A DNA stretch of 64,000 nucleotides, taken from positions 1,693,279-1,757,278 of the forward strand of contig CM030937.1 in NCBI GenBank assembly GCA_018136815.1, written 5' to 3'. The notes below the pieces were generated by a model. The model ran no database searches and was not told the origin of the DNA. It worked only from the letters and a program-made list of their open reading frames with translations. The DNA is from Isochrysis galbana. Its lineage: Eukaryota; Haptophyta; Isochrysidales; Isochrysidaceae. Below are positions 1 to 10,304 of the stretch, in pieces. The position numbers were made by a program, and so were the translations under genes. Each line of letters starts with the position of its first letter. Position 1 is the first letter of the stretch.

Positions 1-185
1 AATAAGCTTAAAATTTAGAGATATCTGGGTGCGGGCTGACGAAGCCCTTATTATATCCTGCATGTGGCAGTTGCCTCGAGGACGGGGTGTGTTTACAATA
101 TATGGAACGTCCATCTAACTAGATATATGGAGCTTAGAGCAATCAACTGTCGCGAAGCACCTTCGAAGGTGCTTCCTATCGCCGC

Positions 186-662
186 CAAAGATGGGGTAAC
201 AGCTTATCAGCTCTCAAGGTTATGGAGTTATCACTAAATATCAGCACTAATATCAGCTCTCATGACAGTTGTCCCAACCAACAACAAAACTCCCCTGTGC
301 GCGCGCACGCGTGTGTTGTGTGTTGATTTACGCTCTCCACACTCCACACACAAACTCTCTCTCTCTCTCCTCTAGCGTAGATTGGATGAACCTATCGCAT
401 CTTAGGGATTGAGGATAGATAGAGCGTAGCAGCCAAGCAGCCGACCGACGGCCGACGGCGGCTACTATACGTATGTATGTATGAAGTATCGATATTGATA
501 GAGAAGGGGGAGGGGCAACGATTCTAATTGTAAAAGGAGTTATCGTGGTGTATCAGCCCCTTTAAGATTAGTCTAGCAGCCGACAACTAATATCAGTGAT
601 TTGGCAGTATGGAGCTATTACTCTTACTGAGAGCTCATAACAGTACTCTTACCCCATCTATG
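186..662. mobile_element. hAT-like MITE, 477 bp, with 8-bp target duplication
   Basis: The ends are inverted repeats of about 14 bp: left CAAAGATGGGGTAACAG, right (reverse complement) CATAGATGGGGTAAGAG. The 8 bases ATCGCCGC occur immediately outside both ends (178-185 and 663-670), as expected for hAT transposition. Inside are repeated short words (tatcag, agctctca) and no coding frame I can support. The left 35 bases recur at about 51742, so the family has at least one more copy or fragment in the window. The hAT assignment is inferred from duplication length and end structure; no transposase is present. Confidence 0.8.
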
Positions 663-779
663 ATCGCCGCTTAATAAGAGATAGCGAGATTTAGCGCCCT
701 CGATCGCTCCACCGGCCCGCTCCAGCGCGCTCCATGCCGAGCCGCGGCCATCCTGCCTTCCTCGCGGCGCTTGCGATGA

Positions 780-1331
780 TGGGATAGAACCAATACGTGC
801 CGCATATGTGGAGAAGCGGACGAATCTTCGACGCACCTAGGCGAATGCCAGGGGATAACCAACATATTATGTGCGCTGAACAAAGTCGCCAGGTTCTCAC
901 CTGCGGCGGAAAAAAGTAGAGAAGACCACATCGTCGACAATCTATTCATCTACCCGAAAGGGGACGCCCCGAAGGCGATATATACACTATATCTATTAGA
1001 GTGGAGATATATCATCACAGACTTCTATAGAATTCATTATGATGGCATAAAATTCTCGGAAGAATCGATATTGATAAGAACGATAGAGAGATACACCACA
1101 CTGAGCAAAGCACTGGTCTTCGCAAACGGAACCGACTCGACAAGAACCGCCCAAGCGGGCATGGGTAGGCAACCTAAAAAAAGAATAGACATAAGCGACT
1201 TGAGACCCGTTTTTATGTTGAACGACAAGGGTGGGCTCAAACCCAGCGAGGAGCTAGTGGAGCTAGCCACCAAGCCAGGGATAGCACACGCCGTCGAGGA
1301 GAACAAGGAGCAACGAAACGAAGGCGAATAA
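780..1331 (+). pseudogene. Non-LTR retrotransposon ORF, C-terminal fragment (zinc-knuckle region)
   Basis: The frame opens right after a TGA at 777-779 and runs 183 codons to TAA at 1329-1331 with no ATG near its start, so it is a 5'-truncated piece. Near the start is CRICGEADESSTHLGEC, a Cys-X2-Cys-X8-His-X3-Cys pattern like the zinc knuckle that closes the reverse transcriptase ORF of many LINE-type elements. The rest (LFIYPKGDAPKAIYTLYLL onward) is an ordinary helical-looking tail ending in an acidic/basic stretch. The region is clearly less GC-rich than its neighbours, fitting a mobile element. 5' truncation is the usual state of LINE copies. The RT domain itself is not visible, so the family call rests on the knuckle and context. 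It could also be a host zinc-binding fragment. Confidence 0.45.
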
Positions 1332-2244
1332 GCCAAGGGCACAGAGGACCTGGGAATCACTAGGGATGGCAAGAACCTGACGTAAGCCTGACGACCAACG
1401 CGAACCCGGGAGGGCACGCAGGACACGAAGACGACAATAGGCCTGCCCGGCCCCCACACTCCGAACCAGGCCTTAGGTAGGGCACCAGGGCCGGACCCCT
1501 GAAACCGAAGACCAAGGAATGAAGGGGGGCAGGGAAAGAGGTGGAGGGAGGTAAGTTAAGGGCGATGTAAGTAGAGAGTAGAGAGGAGATATCCACAGAC
1601 AATAGTAGGTGTGTAGCCCAGAATCTTCAGATGTTTTTTTATGGGGATTCGCCCAACATTCACTGCTTTGATTCCGTCACGCGCGCGATCCTCCCATTCT
1701 CCCAAAATAGACCTCCATGGGCCGGACAAGGCGGGGGGGTCACTCATCACTCACCGACGCCATGGATTTTCGTGGGGTAGAGGGGGTTCGCGGGGGGGAG
1801 GGGGGTCTGGGGGGCAGGTAAGGGGGGTCCCCAGGGAATCCTTGGACACCCAGGAGGGGTGGAAAATAGTGGTTAAAAAGCGTGAGTGACCGGCCTATCA
1901 ACTGACCCGATAACAAGATTCGCTCACGCGGGACGACACCTGCAACCCCTGAAATATCATTTCCGGGTGTCACCGGGTGTCACCCTCCTATGTAAGCAGC
2001 AGAGAAACTCCAGCGCCTCACGAGGGGGGTGGAAATGCTGCGCGAGGTGTCTCCGTGTAAACGTTGTTGACAAAACCAACATCCTAATTGGTTTTGCATG
2101 CGACCCCTCATATACTCGCCGCAAAAGTTGTGACGCGTGCTGTGTGCTCTGTCTCTCGTGCAAATGGAGACGAGGCCTACGACGTAACAGCTATCCTCCA
2201 CATCCACAACCCCAAAAGCGTGTGGTTGCTCTCATCATTTCGCC
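1332..2244. other. Region without a supportable gene
   Basis: The stretch holds G-rich runs around 1730-1860, and the word caccgggtgt twice at about 1964-1983. Several short open frames exist on both strands but none shows a recognisable domain, plausible start context or splice structure. The first part may be 3' flank of the retrotransposon fragment that ends at 1331. Confidence 0.5.
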
Positions 2245-2354
2245 GTGGAAGAGGACCATGATTACACTGAATAGCAATAATGTTGTATGCGCACTCGCAG
2301 TGGAAAAGGACCATGATTACACTGAATAGCAATAATGGTGTATGCGCACACCAG
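2245..2354. repeat. Tandem duplication, two 55-bp units
   Basis: Units 2245-2299 and 2300-2354 both begin GTGGAA(g/a)AGGACCATG and share nearly all positions, including TACACTGAATAGCAATAAT. The two copies differ at only a few bases, so the duplication is recent. No gene overlaps it with confidence. Confidence 0.85.
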
Positions 2355-2644
2355 CACCGCAACAGGTTCGCAGGGCGCACTTGAGCCTCAACGCTGCTTT
2401 GGGCGGCGAGCCGTAGGCATTGTGTCGGCTGGCTCGTTTGCCCATGCGGGTTTGAGTAGGACATAGCAACGCCCTACCACTCCTCAGCCCGGAAGCTATG
2501 AAGTGCACGCCGTGCGCCATACATCATAACGCATCTCGCAGTCGTGCGTGCGAAGTCAAGCATGAGGGTGATGCACCTGCACATCCAAGCAATGCATATG
2601 GAACTGGTGCGCCAACAGGCCGGAAAGGACGGATCAGCCCTTCG

Positions 2645-3331
2645 CTACAATCTGGAGCAAGGCTGGCACATGCCGAGGCTGTACGTTCCACCCTCTGCAG
2701 GCAGCGAACCGAGCTCTGCCCGTGTGATCGTCACTGCACGCGGCTGCTCCACGCCTCGCATCGACATGCACATGTGCGTGCATTCGATCACCACACGGAT
2801 GCCCACCGGCTGCAGCACTTGCCAGAGCGCCTCCGCTATTTGATGGGTGAGTCTCTCCTGGATCTGAAGCCGACGCGAGAAAGCATCCGCGACCCTCGCA
2901 AGCTTTGAAAGTCCAAGCACTTTGCCCGTAGGCAAGTAGGCAACGCGGCACGTGCCGTAGAATGGGAGGAGGTGGTGTTCGCATAATGAGTATATGTCGA
3001 TTCCTCGTACCTCAACGAGGCCCGAGCCAAGAGCCGGCCTCGGCACGGGAATGGCGGTTCTACTCGCGTCTCTACTGCTTTCTGCAGCCTCCGCAGACTG
3101 CAAGCCGCGCGACACGTCGTGCGTCTCATCGCAGTCGTCCTCGTCGCCGACGGAGAAGAGAGCACTGCGCGTGAGCGCAGCAATGTCGGCGCCGTAGCCG
3201 GCAGTGAGGAAGCGGAGTGCCTTTGCGGATCGCCGAGGGCTATTGAGGAGGCCTTCGCGGTTGGGATCGTCCCCCATGTATTCGATAAGCGTGCGGACCG
3301 CCGCCTCTGCCTCCTGCTGTGTGGGCGGCAT
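2645..3331 (-). CDS. GCH1: GTP cyclohydrolase I
   Basis: Catalyses GTP to 7,8-dihydroneopterin triphosphate, the first step of folate and tetrahydrobiopterin synthesis; the enzyme family is a cytosolic decamer. The 228-residue frame shows the family blocks in order: the N-terminal helix ([20 protein letters not shown]), the zinc/active-site block [12 protein letters not shown], the block [20 protein letters not shown], and the zinc block [14 protein letters not shown]. The expected Cys, His and Cys zinc ligands are present. Length fits the family core. Between the first block and CEHH lies an extra acidic, Ser/Ala-rich stretch of roughly 35 residues compared with animal enzymes; it could be a natural insertion or an in-frame intron. 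I chose the ATG at 3329-3331 because the frame upstream is only Pro/Ser/Leu-rich translation of a CT tract. No intron is needed. The catalytic assignment is firm, the exact start less so. Confidence 0.93.
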   Translation of the reverse strand: MPPTQQEAEAAVRTLIEYMGDDPNREGLLNSPRRSAKALRFLTAGYGADIAALTRSALFSVGDEDDCDETHDVSRGLQSAEAAESSRDASRTAIPVPRPALGSGLVEVRGIDIYSLCEHHLLPFYGTCRVAYLPTGKVLGLSKLARVADAFSRRLQIQERLTHQIAEALWQVLQPVGIRVVIECTHMCMSMRGVEQPRAVTITRAELGSLPAEGGTYSLGMCQPCSRL

Positions 3332-3860
3332 TGCACGTGGAGAAGAGAGGAGAGGCAGGTGGGGAGGGAAGGAGAGGGAAGCGGAGAGAGAGCGCGAGGA
3401 GGAAACGTGGAGGAGAGGGGGTGGAGGGTAATGTAGGAGAGGGGGTGGAGGGTAATGTAGGGTGAGGAGGAAACTCAGAGGGTGTTGTGGCGGGGAAGAG
3501 GGGCAGCGAGGGCGCGGAGGAGGAGGCGGCGGAAGGGCGGGAGAGAGAGAAGAGGGGGTGAGAGAGAGAGGGAGAGAGGGAGGAAGGGAGAGGGTGGGAG
3601 GGAGGTGTATGAGGGTGAGGGGTTTGTAGGTGGGTGGAGGGTTGGGAGGAGGAGGGGGGTACGGGTCGGTGGGGGCCGAGAGGGTGTTGGGTTGGAAGGG
3701 AAGGGGGTTGGGTGGGGTGGTGGGGTGGGGAGCAGATGGAAGGAAGGGGGAGGAAGGTCGAGGGCGCGGCGCGGCGAGTCGCCCGTCGGGAAGGGCACGT
3801 CGATCGAGGGACACACTTCTCTCTCTCTCTGCTGCTCTCTCCTCTCTTCTTTAAAGTAGA
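3332..3860 (-). promoter_or_regulatory. Pyrimidine-rich leader upstream of GTP cyclohydrolase I
   Basis: On the coding (minus) strand this half-kilobase is almost pure C and T, ending at the ATG. A 25-base word (ggagagggggtggagggtaatgtag on the opposite strand, here split: ggagaggggg / tggagggtaatgtag) is tandemly repeated at about 3411-3460. The frame through it encodes only Pro/Ser/Leu runs and is not a credible protein. Similar tracts precede most other genes of the window, so a promoter or 5' UTR role is inferred. Confidence 0.45.
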
Positions 3861-4547
3861 GAGTCCCTCTTCTTCAGTGATTGTCTCCTGCTCCGCCTCC
3901 TCGGCTGTGGATATACTACTAAATATAAATACTCCCCAGTAATAGCCGTAGTTAGTCATCCTCACTCTATCGCGTCGTTGGAAATGCTCTGAGGTCTGAG
4001 GTCGCGTCCCGTCGAGAAAGTGGACCATCGAGTTTAGCTTTATTTTCTTGGCCTAGTTGTAGTACGTAACAATATTAAAATTAAATAATGTTACATCCTA
4101 ACCAATTCCACTAGCACTAGCACTAGCTAATTGGATACATATACATACAACATTTCAGTCCCGGAATCCCGCTATCCGCTATCCGCTATACCTTACGAGC
4201 TCTAGGTGTTCGAGTGATACCGGGGGGAGGGGGCACTGCGCACTGCCCCCTCACCTTGACATTTGTGCCCCCTCCACCCTCCAGCCTCCAGTGCACGCAC
4301 CGTCCCTGCGCACTGCGCACGCCAGAGCGTCCTCTCCTCGAGTCCACGCTGGGTGGAAACCGAACCCCTTTCTTCGGATAAAACAACGCAGGGGGGGGGG
4401 GGACTCGTGAAACTAGGGGCCCAGAGCGCTAATCACTCTCGCCGGAGCGAGCCGCGGCGGCGAGCCGCGGCCCTTCCAACCTGGCTCTGGCGCCCCCCTT
4501 CTTCTTTCTTCTTTTTCTTATTCTTTTTCTCTTTTCAACTATCATCA

Positions 4548-4700
4548 GTGAACTGATAGGGTCATGCATGGAGCGCGCGCCGCTCGCCCCTCCCCTCCTC
4601 CCGTGCCGCCACCCCCGCCGCGCCAGCCGATCGGGCCGTGACCAACGCCGCGCCGCCGAAACGAGCGCGAGCAGCCCCCAACAATAAAAAAATTTTCCAA
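4548..4700 (+). repeat. Dispersed repeat family A, copy 1
   Basis: Starts with CAGTGAACTGATAGGGTCAT followed by an ATGGAGCGCGCGCCGCT start. The same block occurs at about 12009-12151 (minus strand) and 51786-51940 (plus strand). In those copies the frame reads MERAPLPSSPA then PPKRARA and ends at a GTGAGC splice-donor-like site. Here the frame is shifted once after the first dozen codons, then continues as NAAPPKRARA. It looks like a decayed first exon of a transposable-element protein. Confidence 0.6.
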
Positions 4701-4888
4701 CTGGGAAGATGCGCACCTGCACCGAGCCGCTGGCCGATGCCGCACGCCGACGCAGGTGAAGACGCAGGTGAAGATGTCCCTGCAGGCCCTGCAGAGACCC
4801 CGGCAGAGCCCGGGGACGGGCGGGCGGGTCATCTGAGCGCCCCGGCTTGCATTAATGGTCATGTCACATGTCATGTCTGGGGCCTAGC

Positions 4889-5226
4889 TAGGCTCCTTCA
4901 GACGGCGAAGGGGTAGCGTTGCGCACTCCCGGGGTTGCTGGAGTGCTGCAGCGACAAACTGCGAGGATGCTGCTGAGGCCGTAGAGGTCGCCAGTCGAGC
5001 GCCCGAAGTCAGTGGTGTCGCAGATTTGGCAACCAGTGGTGAGTCAGGCGCTCTCCGGCTGGGCTCCTTCAGAAGGCGAAGGCTTAGCTTCACGCATTCC
5101 CAGTGTTGCGGTTGCGGGAGTGGTGCAGCTTGCGAGAGTGCTGCAGCGACGAACGGCCCGGATGCTGCCGGGGCAGCAGAGGTGGCCCTTTGCACGCCCG
5201 ACTTCAGCAGTTCAGCAGTGGCGCAG
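4889..5226. repeat. Diverged tandem duplication of about 170 bp
   Basis: GGCTCCTTCAGACGGCGAAG at about 4889 and GGCTCCTTCAGAAGGCGAAG at about 5061 begin two units that stay alignable through GAGTGCTGCAGCGACRAA and beyond. Differences are scattered, so the duplication is old. On the minus strand both units stay open in one frame (ending in LRRLKEPS and LRLLKEPS), giving a 103-codon open frame, but without a start or domain I do not call a gene. Confidence 0.7.
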
Positions 5227-5326
5227 AAACGCCGCCGATGAACGGGGAGGCCTTGTGTCTTGTGTGTGCTGGGGCGAGGCTAGCGGCGCGCGGCGGCGGC
5301 GAGGAAAGAGAGCGGAGTGTCGCGCG

Positions 5327-5327
<1 letters not shown>

Positions 5328-5366
<39 letters not shown>
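5328..5366 (+). repeat. Run of 39 guanines
   Basis: An unbroken homopolymer of G, the longest in the window, preceded by CGCGCGCG. It lies between the tandem duplication and the chitobiase leader. Its true length is uncertain because sequencing and assembly handle such runs badly. Confidence 0.9.
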
Positions 5367-5639
5367 CTACCTTCTTTCTTTTCTCCGGTCTTCGCGCGTC
5401 GCTGCTCCGTTGGCGTTCACTTGCGTAAACTAAAGCTCACTATATCTAAAACCCCTGTAAAAAGCCCCGACTATTCTACTCTATTTCTTCTCTTAGAGCC
5501 AGAGTGGACGGACTGCGGGGCTCCGGCGGCGGCGCGGGAGCGGGTGTGGTCTCCCCCTTGTCGTCGATCTTCCCCCGCCCCTCCGTCCTCCGCGTCCTAC
5601 TCTTGGTGGGTGTGGTGTGCCTTTGGGAGGCTGCTGGCG

Positions 5640-5800
5640 TCTCTGGGAAGTTGCTGGGCCGAGAGGGAGGGGGGGGGGGAGGGGGTCAGAGAGAGAGAGA
5701 GAGGAGGGACAGGGACAGGGAGAGGGGGAGGGAGAGGGAGGGAGAGAGAGAGGCAGAGGGGAGGGGGGGGCGGAGTGAGAGAGAGCATTTTAAGGGCAAA
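5640..5800 (+). repeat. Purine-rich GA/GGGA tract upstream of the chitobiase gene
   Basis: Nearly pure G and A on the coding strand, ending about 40 bases before the chitobiase ATG. It is the exception among the leaders of this window, where the coding strand is usually the pyrimidine-rich one. Confidence 0.7.
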
Positions 5801-5834
5801 GGAGGTAGTCAGCTGAGCGAGTCCGTTGTGCTGT

Positions 5835-7343
5835 ATGGGGGCAGTCGGGAGAGCTAAGGCTCGAGCGAGGCTCCTCGTGTCGGTGCTGCTCACATGCGCC
5901 CACGCCAGTGGGCGCCGCCGTTGGACACAACACCGAGAGGCCGCTGCCGTTGCTGCACACAAGTTTGCGAGGGCTGTGCATGAAGCTGCTCAGGCAAGGT
6001 TGCCAACGCAAGCGGAAGGCTGCCCCTGCACCGATTCGTCGCTTTGCCTTCCCATCGCCGGGCCTCCATTGGCCGAACGCGAGATCTTTGGCTTCATTGG
6101 CGGCAATGGTAGCGCAATTGACTGGTCCAGGGTCACTACTGTCGCATGGGCCGCACCAGACGATTATGCGCTAATGTGCCGGGCTCATGCAATGGGCGCC
6201 CGAGTCATTCTCTCGGCTCCAAAGCCAGAGCTGGTGCTCACGTCGAATTCAACTGCGCGAGCAGAGTGGGTTTCCAGTGCTGTCGCCGCTGTGACAGCCT
6301 CGTATCACGACGGAATCGTGTTTGACTGGGAATCACCATGCCGCGTTGGCTCACCAATGCAATATTGGTATGGCGTGCTCATTGGTGAGACACGTGCGGC
6401 GCTTCGAAGCGTTCATGCCGGCTACCAGGTGTCTACGTGTGTCGCATGGTCGCCCGACAATATTGACGGCCGTGGTTACAACGTTGGAGCGTTTTCCCGT
6501 TCCTCCGATGCGTTGTACGTCATGGATTACGACACCCGGTCTCAGGTGATTGATGCATGCATTGCCGGTGCAAACGCACCCTTCGGCGGTACCGTCCGAG
6601 GAATTTCGCGTTTTCTAGACCTTGGAGTCCCTGCGTCTCAGCTCATCCTCGGCGTACCATGGTACGGTTATAGGTGATCCCGCCTGCTGTGCATGCTGCT
6701 TAGACGGATTCCCCAGCAGTAACATCGTGTAGCCATTTTATTTTTTGCATTCGCCCAATTTGTGTGTAGCCAGTGAGATTGGCTCCTGCATTCGCGAAAC
6801 GTTTCTGATGGCAGTCGTTAGAAACGATTTTGATCGCGGGAATCTTGCCCCCGCAGGTACCCTTGCCTCGAGGGCACCACGCCTGCCGCTCGATTCTGCC
6901 CGATCAAGGAGGTGCCCTTCCGTGGAGTCAATTGCTCTGATGCAGCGGGGTCTGAGGTAGGATATAAGGAGATCCTAGTGCGGCTGAGGACCATGAACGC
7001 CACCACGAATCCTTCCTGGGACTCGAACCAAGGGGCACCATACTTCAACACGCTTGAGACCATTCAAGAACAAAGCAGCGACACGCTCGATCATAGTGGA
7101 CGAGCGAGCCCAACCGGCACGGCAATTGGAGTGGTGCAATATTGGTATGATGACGCGCAGTCGCTCGCACCAAAGTACGCCTATGCGCGCTCCGTAGGCT
7201 TGCGCGGAGTTGGACCTTACACGTTCACAGACGTTGATTCGAAGGATGATGTCATGTACAAGGCATTGGATAGCTTCTTGCTCCCCCACGCGGGTGAACG
7301 AGTACCTCTGGCAAAGGCGCGCACGAAGGAGAGCGAGGCTTGA
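5835..7343 (+). CDS. CTBS: Di-N-acetylchitobiase-like glycoside hydrolase family 18 (two exons)
   Basis: Family members remove N-acetylglucosamine from the reducing end of chitobiose cores in lysosomes or vacuoles. Exon 1 is 5835-6673 and exon 2 is 6857-7343, joined by a 183-bp GT-AG intron that splits an Arg codon; the spliced protein is 441 residues. The join is well supported: WYGYR|YPC continues the family's WYGYxYxC, then VPFRGVNCSDAAG. Other family blocks: GCPCTDSSLC near residue 65, WSRVTTVA, CVAWSPDNIDGRGYN, LYVMDYDTRSQ, ANAPFGGT and VQYWYDDAQSLAPKYAYA. The GH18 catalytic block is DGIVFDWE at 159-166, with Glu166 as the expected acid; the usual middle Asp is Val162. The ATG at 5835 gives a basic then hydrophobic N-terminus ending CAHASG, a likely signal peptide, consistent with vacuolar or secreted location. 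Confidence 0.92.
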
Positions 7344-7399
7344 TTGAGGGGCTGCTAAATAACACCAATATTGTAGCATCCAAGCCGCATTTGTCGATG

Positions 7400-7945
7400 T
7401 CAACATGATGATAAAACGACTTGTGGTGAGCTAAATGTGGCTGTGGCTGTGGGGTGGTCTGGTGAGAGAGAGAGTTGAGACATAACATGAGAGGTTTGAT
7501 CCACGTGGGGCATGGAGGGTGGGCGAAGAGGGACTGGAGGAGCACGCGGGGACAGGTCGGACGGCGCGGGCGCACTCTCAGTCATCACGAGGCACTGTGG
7601 CACGAGGGCGAGAGCAGACGGGAGGAGCACGAGGGGCGATGGCGCAGAGCGTTCGGAGGACACCGGGGGAAAACGTCACGCGCGGGGGGGGGGGGGGCGC
7701 GCGGGAAAATAATGGACGGGAAAGGGGGCGGAAACTCAAGGGAGCACTCGGGGGAAAGGCGGGAGGGAGGAGAAGGGAAAGGGCTTTCGCGGGGGGAGGG
7801 GGCCGATCGAGATAGCGCGAGGGGGAGGGAATCGGGGCGCGACGGACGAGGGGAGTCGCGCGGGGAACCTAGTCGGGGTGTATAGGAAGAGGCACGTGTA
7901 CAAGGCCCCTTCCTTACCCGCAACACGACTGAATATTGCAGCGCC
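7400..7945 (-). repeat. Dispersed repeat family B, copy 1
   Basis: Read on the minus strand this block aligns with 15115-15715 on the plus strand. Both contain a ccttgtacac word near one end, a C-rich middle with (t)ttcccgcgcg, and then a frame with MTESAPAPSDLSPRAPP here and MAESAPMSSAPSPRASSAP in the other copy, followed by TSHV and a Thr/Ala-rich tail. Copies are clearly related but diverged, with a conserved reading frame start, so they look like 5' parts of one transposable element. No transposase domain is visible. Confidence 0.55.
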
Positions 7946-8053
7946 GCTACTGCCACTAGCCGTGCACCAGCCATGCAACATGCCAAGCCACGACACACAT
8001 CACCGTATTGGGACCCGAGACCCGAGGCACAAATCTAAGCGAGGGTCTGGACA

Positions 8054-8081
8054 TCAGCCCCTGCCAAAAGGCAGGGGCTGA
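8054..8081. other. Perfect 12-bp hairpin with AAAA loop
   Basis: TCAGCCCCTGCC, then AAAA, then GGCAGGGGCTGA: a perfect inverted repeat that would form a strong stem-loop in RNA from either strand. It lies about 0.5 kb beyond the 3' end of the SDR gene and 0.7 kb beyond the chitobiase gene. There is no T run beside it. Function unknown. Confidence 0.75.
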
Positions 8082-8180
8082 GGATGGTTGTGCGGGCCCA
8101 CCGAGGGGGTGTCTACGATGCGAGGGAGGGGGGCGCGAGGCCCCCATTGACCGCCCCTCTCTATAAAAATAGGTGAGTGC

Positions 8181-8459
8181 TTGTATAGAAGTATGCACAA
8201 AAGCAAACAACCGCTAGCAATGTCCACTCAATGTGTCGTAAGCTTGCAGCACGATGCGAGACTCCTTGAGGATTCGTGGCAACTAGCTGCAACCATGGTG
8301 AAACCCAATTACGCCGGCGTCAACATGATTGTGAACCGTTGCATTGCAGATACCGCTTGCTCGCATGTGCTCAACGCCCTTTGGCTTTTCCTCATTTGCT
8401 ACCGGCTCGGCAACAACCAACGCTCAACGGCTGCATGGTACATGCATGCTGAGTGCTAG
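8181..8459 (+). CDS. Small unrecognised ORF (92 codons)
   Basis: The frame starts with ATG preceded by a TTGTATAGAAGT context and contains mixed, non-repetitive composition (residues such as NYAGVNMIVNRC and ALWLFLICYRLG, a possible short membrane segment). It converges on the SDR gene, whose stop lies at 8594. No domain is recognised and no homologue comes to mind. It could be chance, a 3' UTR frame or a small orphan gene. Confidence 0.2.
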   Translation: MYRSMHKSKQPLAMSTQCVVSLQHDARLLEDSWQLAATMVKPNYAGVNMIVNRCIADTACSHVLNALWLFLICYRLGNNQRSTAAWYMHAEC

Positions 8460-8593
8460 ATGGACCACCACCAGCGCATAGCCGTGTTCTTGCTGCTCGT
8501 GCAACTAGCGTGAACTCTAGTTCGAGATACAACCAGCTCAATGGCCACTCTTTAGATCTCTGGGGCAATCACCTCCGCAGCCTGCCTCGCATT

Positions 8594-9803
8594 CTAGACC
8601 ACGGGCCCACCACAGGCCGCCTCGATCTTGCTCCAAAAGCTTGCCTTGGCCTCAGGGTTCGAGATTGTGTTCTTCTCTTGTTTGACCCACTTTGGTAGAA
8701 ATATTCCATTGCTAGCTACGCAAATTGGCAGGCCATACGCACCAATCAAGCCTCCAGATGGCTCCACGAGGCTTCCCGACTCGACGCCTGGCATCAGGCA
8801 TGCATGCGTCATTGGTAAGGCACCGTCATTGCTGGATTGCCCAAGCAGCATGAAGATCAAATTCGTCTCCCACGCCTTCATGTTGCCCGTCTTGTTTGTA
8901 GTCGCCTACGTGGGGGCATGAGACACAGTCATCCCACGGTCACAAGACTGCATACTTGGGTCCGTAAAATATCCACTTCGCAAACCAAGGTGCATGAGCC
9001 CGGTGGAGGTGATGTGCCCATGAGCGCACCTGCAAGTCGGTCGCAGCAAGCCCTGGGGCGCAGCAGAGGGCCTTGACCTTGGAGCCCTTCTCCTGAAGCT
9101 TCTCGTGCAGGATCATCATCGACAGGGAGTTGGCCAGCTTCGTCTGATGGTACCGCTTCCATGCAGGGCCTGCCGACATCATGCCGCCGCCTTTGTCGCC
9201 GCGCAGCTCCTCGGGCAGCCCCTCCGGGGGCACCTTGTCGAAGGCGGCGTCAATGATGGGGGTGCTGCCCAAGCGTGCGCCCGACGATTGGAAGCAGAAG
9301 CGCGCCTCGCCCCTCGCGGCAGCCGCGGCCTCAAGAAGTGGCATAGCAAGCTTGAGCAGCAAGAGCTGCGCGATGACGTTGACCTGGATCTCACGGTTGT
9401 ATCCATCCTCTGTCGTCTCATCCGGCGATGCCATGATTCCCGAGTTGAGCATGAGGACGTCGAGCTTTCCATCGCACTGCGCCGCCAGCGCCGGCGCGGC
9501 GGCTTTGACGGCGTCGAGTGAGTTCAGGTCACAGTCGACGTGCGTGACCGTGCAGCCTGCGGGCACGGCCTCTGCGAGGTCTGCGAGGGCTTTGCGTGAG
9601 CGCTCTGAAGGCCGATTGAGGAGAATGATCTTGGAAGCTCCTAGAGAGGCTGCAAGCTTGGCAAACTTGAGGCCAAGGCCGTTGCCCGTCGCGCCGGTGA
9701 TGGCGATTGCCTTGCCCGCCGCTGCATCCGCAGGCTGGCTCGCTAGGTAGGGCTGTGTGTAGCGATCCTTGTCGTAATTCTGTTGCGAGTAGGTGAGGCC
9801 CAT
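8594..9803 (-). CDS. Short-chain dehydrogenase/reductase, retinol-dehydrogenase-like (two exons)
   Basis: NAD(P)-dependent oxidoreductase of the extended-tail SDR group that includes retinol dehydrogenases and WW-domain oxidoreductase; substrate unknown. Exon 1 is 9030-9803 and exon 2 is 8594-8905, joined by a 124-bp phase-0 intron (LQ|ATTNK), giving 361 residues. Motifs: cofactor loop TGATGNGLG at 36-44, DLNSLDAV (acidic block binding adenine), LNSGIMASP in place of the usual NNAG, catalytic YHQTK near residue 218, and APGLAATDLQ. Exon 2 encodes the typical C-terminus, LLGQSSNDGALPMTHACL, GLIGAYGLP and EAKASFWSKIEAACG. The last block is diagnostic for this SDR subgroup and confirms the splice. 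The ATG at 9801-9803 follows a long pyrimidine tract on the coding strand. No membrane anchor is evident at the N-terminus. Confidence 0.9.
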
Positions 9804-9870
9804 GGTGAAGCGAGAGGGGGGGGGGAGAGAGGGGGGGAGAGGGAGAGAGAGGAAGAGAGAGAGAGAGGGA

Positions 9871-9902
<32 letters not shown>

Positions 9903-10195
9903 AGAGAGAGAGAGAAGAGAAGAGAGAAGAGAGAGAGAGGAGAGAGGGAGAGAGAGAGAGGGAGCGGGAAAGGGAGCAATCGGGAGGGGGGACGCGAGGG
10001 GCGGGATGGAAGGGGGAAGGGGGCGGGCGGGGGGGGGGGGGGGGGAGAGAGAGAGAGAGAGAGAGAGGGAGGGAGAGAGACCCCTTCCCCCCCTCCAGAA
10101 GAGAGAGAGAGAGGGGGGGGGAGAGAGAGAGAGAGAGAGAGAGGGAGGGAGAGAGACCCCTTCCCCCCCTCCAGAAGAGAGAGAGAGAGGGGGGG

Positions 10196-10226
<31 letters not shown>

Positions 10227-10273
10227 AGAGAGACCCCTTCCCCCCCTCCAGAAGAGAGAGAGAGAGGGGGGGG

Positions 10274-10304
<31 letters not shown>

